The notes beneath the pieces were generated by a model that searched no databases, was not told where the DNA came from, and was given only the letters and a program-made list of their open reading frames with translations. From the NCBI GenBank assembly GCA_903869665.1, contig CAIPZZ010000258.1:1-41703 (forward strand): a DNA stretch of 41,703 nucleotides, given 5' to 3'. Every line of letters starts with the position of its first letter. Positions within the stretch are counted from its first letter, which is position 1. This document shows positions 38,483-41,703 of the stretch, one piece after another. The position numbers were made by a program, and so were the translations under genes. This DNA comes from an uncultured Opitutia bacterium. GTDB taxonomy: Bacteria; Verrucomicrobiota; Verrucomicrobiia; Opitutales; Opitutaceae.

Positions 38483-39501
38483 GCCTGATCTACAAACGCA
38501 GCGCCAACCAGCCGAGCCTGACCCATGTGATCCATGATTATTTGGGCGAAATGCGTCCGTTCGCGAAGCGGGTGGGGAATCCGCTTTTGATCGCACCGAT
38601 GCTGGTCCTGAAGTCGCTGGAATGGAGCATTTACAGATGGTATAAAACTCCCATCAGGAGATTTTACGGCGTCAAGGGGAATGAGTTGATTTACATGATT
38701 ACCAACGCTTGCAATGACCGCTGCCCCAAGTGCGGGATTTGGGAAAGGCCGGAACCCAGCGACCAGCACTTGATGATCTCTCATTTCATCAACTGCCTGC
38801 GGCGGCTGCATCACAATCTGTATCAGGTAACCCTGACCGGCGGTGAGCCCTTGCTTTTCAAAAGGGACGTGATGCAGATCGCCGAAGAAGCGAAGAGTTT
38901 GGGCGTGCCGATGGTGACGGTCACTAACGCCAGACTGGTCGACGAGCCTTTCCTGAAGCGATACAAGGAACTGGGGCACATCCTTGTAATTTCCGTGGAT
39001 TCGGTTGAGCGGCAAAAATGGAACGAATTCCGCGGGAGGCAAAACTTCGACCTCGTCTTCCCAAGGATCATGCTGGCGAAAGAGATTTTGGGCGACCAGT
39101 TGAGGATTCAATCCGTGCTTTCCCAGGAGTCAGCCGAGGAAATCCCCAAAGTCGTCGCTTGGTGCAAGCAGCAGGGGATTCAGCACAACACCCAACTCTA
39201 TCAGGACTTCGGAGCTTACAACTGGCACAATAAGGTTTCCGAGCAGGCGATGGTGGACGATGGCACGCCGTGCGCGGCGAGAAAAAACATCTGTATTTAT
39301 CCGAACGGCGACGTGGTAAAGTGCTTTGACCACCGCAGAATTCCACTCGCCAAGGAACCGCTGGGCAACATCGCCAAGCAGGACATCATCGAAATTCTCT
39401 GCACGAAGCGTTCTACCGAAATCTCAAAAATCATGAAGACCTGCAATTTCCCCTGCAAAAATATGTCGTGCAACAAACCCCAGACACTTTTGTTCAACTG
39501 A
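38479..39501 (+). CDS. radical SAM protein with SPASM-like C-terminus
   Basis: ITNACNDRCPKCGIWE (CxxxCxxC), TLTGGEPLLF; C-terminal CAARKNICIYPNGDVVKCFDHRR...LGNI...CNFPCKNMSCN. ATGA overlap with the GT2 gene. Confidence 0.92.
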   Translation: MSLIYKRSANQPSLTHVIHDYLGEMRPFAKRVGNPLLIAPMLVLKSLEWSIYRWYKTPIRRFYGVKGNELIYMITNACNDRCPKCGIWERPEPSDQHLMISHFINCLRRLHHNLYQVTLTGGEPLLFKRDVMQIAEEAKSLGVPMVTVTNARLVDEPFLKRYKELGHILVISVDSVERQKWNEFRGRQNFDLVFPRIMLAKEILGDQLRIQSVLSQESAEEIPKVVAWCKQQGIQHNTQLYQDFGAYNWHNKVSEQAMVDDGTPCAARKNICIYPNGDVVKCFDHRRIPLAKEPLGNIAKQDIIEILCTKRSTEISKIMKTCNFPCKNMSCNKPQTLLFN

Positions 39502-40025
39502 TGCAAGCTAAGCCGAGCGACATCATCATTCTGCGCGGTGCACCCGGTTCCGGCAAATCGCAGACCGCAAAAAGCCTGTCGCAGTTATTTCCCAGGGGCG
39601 TGAGACTGGAGGTGGACACGATTCGCCAGATGGTCGTTGCGGTGGATTGGAAGAACCAACAGGAGCACATCACGATGCTCCAAGTGGCTGCCGGTTTGGC
39701 TTGGGATTTCCTGCGACGTGGCTTTAGTCCGGTCATGGTGGTTGACACGTTTAGCGGCGACAAAATTTTCGGGTTTATGGATCGAATCCACCACTTCGAC
39801 AGCAACCTCACAATCAGTGTATTCGGGCTGTTCACGACTGAAGATGAATTGGAACGGCGATTGGCACTGCGTCAACATGGAGAGTTCAGAGATGTCGCAA
39901 TCTCCAAAAAGCTAAACAGCGACCTACTCAAAATAAGGCAAGAAGCGGAAACACTAATAGACACAACGGGGCTATTGCCCGCAGAGACGGCGCGTAAAAT
40001 TTACGAAAGCATGGCTGGGCGATGA
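39501..40025 (+). CDS. P-loop kinase/ATPase (AAA_33/zeta-toxin-like)
   Basis: IIILRGAPGSGKSQTAKSLSQLF (Walker A), VRLEVDTIRQM; TGATG overlap with the radical SAM gene. Confidence 0.8.
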   Translation: MQAKPSDIIILRGAPGSGKSQTAKSLSQLFPRGVRLEVDTIRQMVVAVDWKNQQEHITMLQVAAGLAWDFLRRGFSPVMVVDTFSGDKIFGFMDRIHHFDSNLTISVFGLFTTEDELERRLALRQHGEFRDVAISKKLNSDLLKIRQEAETLIDTTGLLPAETARKIYESMAGR

Positions 40026-40087
40026 TCTGCTATGGCACCCCCTGAAACACTTCGGCCTGCCGAACCAGAAAGACGTCAAAGATGGCG

Positions 40088-41703
40088 TCACCGCCGACAA
40101 GATTCCTTGATGGTCAGCAGTTGCTTCATCACGCCGCCGAGGTCGGCGGATTTGTTGCGGCCGCCGAGGCTGTCGTGCAGCTGGCGGTAGAGGGTGTAGA
40201 GCTCGTTGTAGGTTTTCTGCGCGGCGGCCTTGGGCTTGTAGGCGACTTTTTTGAGGGAGGTCATCTTCTTCTGCGCGGTGGGGAAGTCCGGGTGAGCGCC
40301 GGCGAGGACGGCGGCGCTGACGGCCGAGCCGAGCGCACAGGCTTGCGAGGAACCGGCAACGAGCATCGTGCAGCCGGTGATGTCGGCGTAGATCTGCATC
40401 AGGAGGGGGTTTGTCTCGGCGATGCCGCCGGCGCAGACGACGCGGTTGATCGGCACGCCGTATTCCTTGATGCGCTCGATGATGGCGCGAGCGCCGAAGG
40501 CCGTGGCCTCAATGAGCGCGCGATAGATCTCGGCTTGGGTCGTGTAGAGCGTCTGGCCGACGAGCAGGCCGGTGAGGCGCTGGTCAACGAGGATGGTGCG
40601 GTTGCCGTTGTTCCAGTCGAGGGCGAGCAAGCCGCTCTGACCGGGCGACAGTTTCGCCGCTTCGGCGGTCAACTTGGCGTGGAGTTTGGCGTCGCCGAGG
40701 ACGCCCTCGACGAACCACTTGAAGATGTCGCCCACCGCGCTCTGGCCAGCCTCAATGCCGTAGAAGCCGGGGAGGATCGCACCCTTGACGATGCCGCAGA
40801 TGCCCGGGATGTCGGGAACGGTCTTGGCGGCGGAGACCACGCCGCAGTCGCAGGTGGAGGTGCCGATGACCTTGACGAGCGTGCCCTCGGCGACGCCGCA
40901 GCCGATGGCGCCGTAGTGAACGTCGAACTCGCCGATGGCGATCGGGATGCCGGCGGGTAGGCCGAGCTTCTTCGCCCACTCGGGCGAGAGATTGCCGGCG
41001 GACTCGCTGGCGTCGTGGGCTTTGTCGTAAAGGCGGTCGCGGAGCGCGGCCAGTTTCGGGTCAAGCAAGGCGAGAAACTCCTTGTCGGGCAGGCCGCCCC
41101 AGTCGTCGGCGTAGAGGGCCTTGTGGCCGGCGGCACACACACCGCGCTTAACGGCCTTGGGGTCGGTGACGCCGGCGAGCTGGGCGGGCACCCAGTCGCA
41201 GAGCTCGACCCAGGAGTAGGCGGCGGAGAAGGCCTTCGGGTCGGTGTTGAGGCAGTGCCACAGCTTGGCCCAGAACCACTCAGAGGAATAGGTGTTGCCA
41301 CACTTGGCGATAAAGTGCGGGCTGTGCTGCGCCGCCAGCTCGGTGATCTTGGCCGCCTCGCGCCAGCTGGTGTGGTCCTTCCAGAGCCAGCACTGGGCGT
41401 TGAGGTTCTTGGCCCATTTTTTGTCGGCAGCGAGGGCGCGGTTTGAGGCGTCCACGGGGATCGGGCTGGAGCCGGTGGAGTCCACGCCAAGGCCGATGAC
41501 CTTGGCGGCAGAGAAGCCCTTTTGCTTCTTCGCTTGGGCGAGGGCACCTTTCACCGATTTTTCGAGGCCGAACAGGTAGTCGCCGGGGTGTTGGCGGGCG
41601 ACGTTGTGGTCGCGCGGGTCGAGCATCACGCCCTGCGTGCCGCTGGGGTAGTTGACGACGCAGGAGCCGAATTCTTTGCCGTCCTTGCAGCGCACGACGA
41701 GGG
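40088..41703 (-). CDS. araB: ribulokinase, truncated by window edge
   Basis: VIGLGVDSTGSSPIPVDASNRAL...GTSTCDCGVVSAAKTVPDIPGICGIVKGAILPGFYGIEAGQSAVGD...VCAGGIAETNPLLMQIYADITG; frame open to 41703. Confidence 0.95.
   Translation of the reverse strand, partial: LVVRCKDGKEFGSCVVNYPSGTQGVMLDPRDHNVARQHPGDYLFGLEKSVKGALAQAKKQKGFSAAKVIGLGVDSTGSSPIPVDASNRALAADKKWAKNLNAQCWLWKDHTSWREAAKITELAAQHSPHFIAKCGNTYSSEWFWAKLWHCLNTDPKAFSAAYSWVELCDWVPAQLAGVTDPKAVKRGVCAAGHKALYADDWGGLPDKEFLALLDPKLAALRDRLYDKAHDASESAGNLSPEWAKKLGLPAGIPIAIGEFDVHYGAIGCGVAEGTLVKVIGTSTCDCGVVSAAKTVPDIPGICGIVKGAILPGFYGIEAGQSAVGDIFKWFVEGVLGDAKLHAKLTAEAAKLSPGQSGLLALDWNNGNRTILVDQRLTGLLVGQTLYTTQAEIYRALIEATAFGARAIIERIKEYGVPINRVVCAGGIAETNPLLMQIYADITGCTMLVAGSSQACALGSAVSAAVLAGAHPDFPTAQKKMTSLKKVAYKPKAAAQKTYNELYTLYRQLHDSLGGRNKSADLGGVMKQLLTIKESCRR

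Overview
This is a GC-rich bacterial chromosomal window. Gene content and repeat style suggest Verrucomicrobia/Opitutaceae, but that is inference. Core content: a divergent purine block (purL | purF-purM); nth; an ABC-2 exporter; three tRNAs (Val-CAC, Tyr-GTA, an initiator-type Met-CAT); cls; cimA; and an L-arabinose locus (GH51 arabinofuranosidase, YtfQRT/YjfF-type ABC importer, araD, araA, araB) on its 3' side. Accessory content: a small stress/defence cluster at about 7.2-9.4 kb (MenAT1/AbiEii-like nucleotidyltransferase pair, VapBC pair, likely ApeA-type remnant); an alpha/beta-hydrolase fused to a 2-keto-4-pentenoate-hydratase-like domain; and an AT-richer, translationally coupled cassette (GT2 glycosyltransferase - radical SAM/SPASM - P-loop kinase) inserted antisense between araA and araB. 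The most unusual structural signal is a dense set of short dispersed repeats. It includes several twin-hairpin (REPIN-like) families with compensating stem changes and conserved loops, degenerate 7-8-mer repeats just upstream of start codons, and several elements sitting in frame inside conserved enzymes (DUF1537 kinase, PurL). All calls come from reading the sequence; no database search was run.
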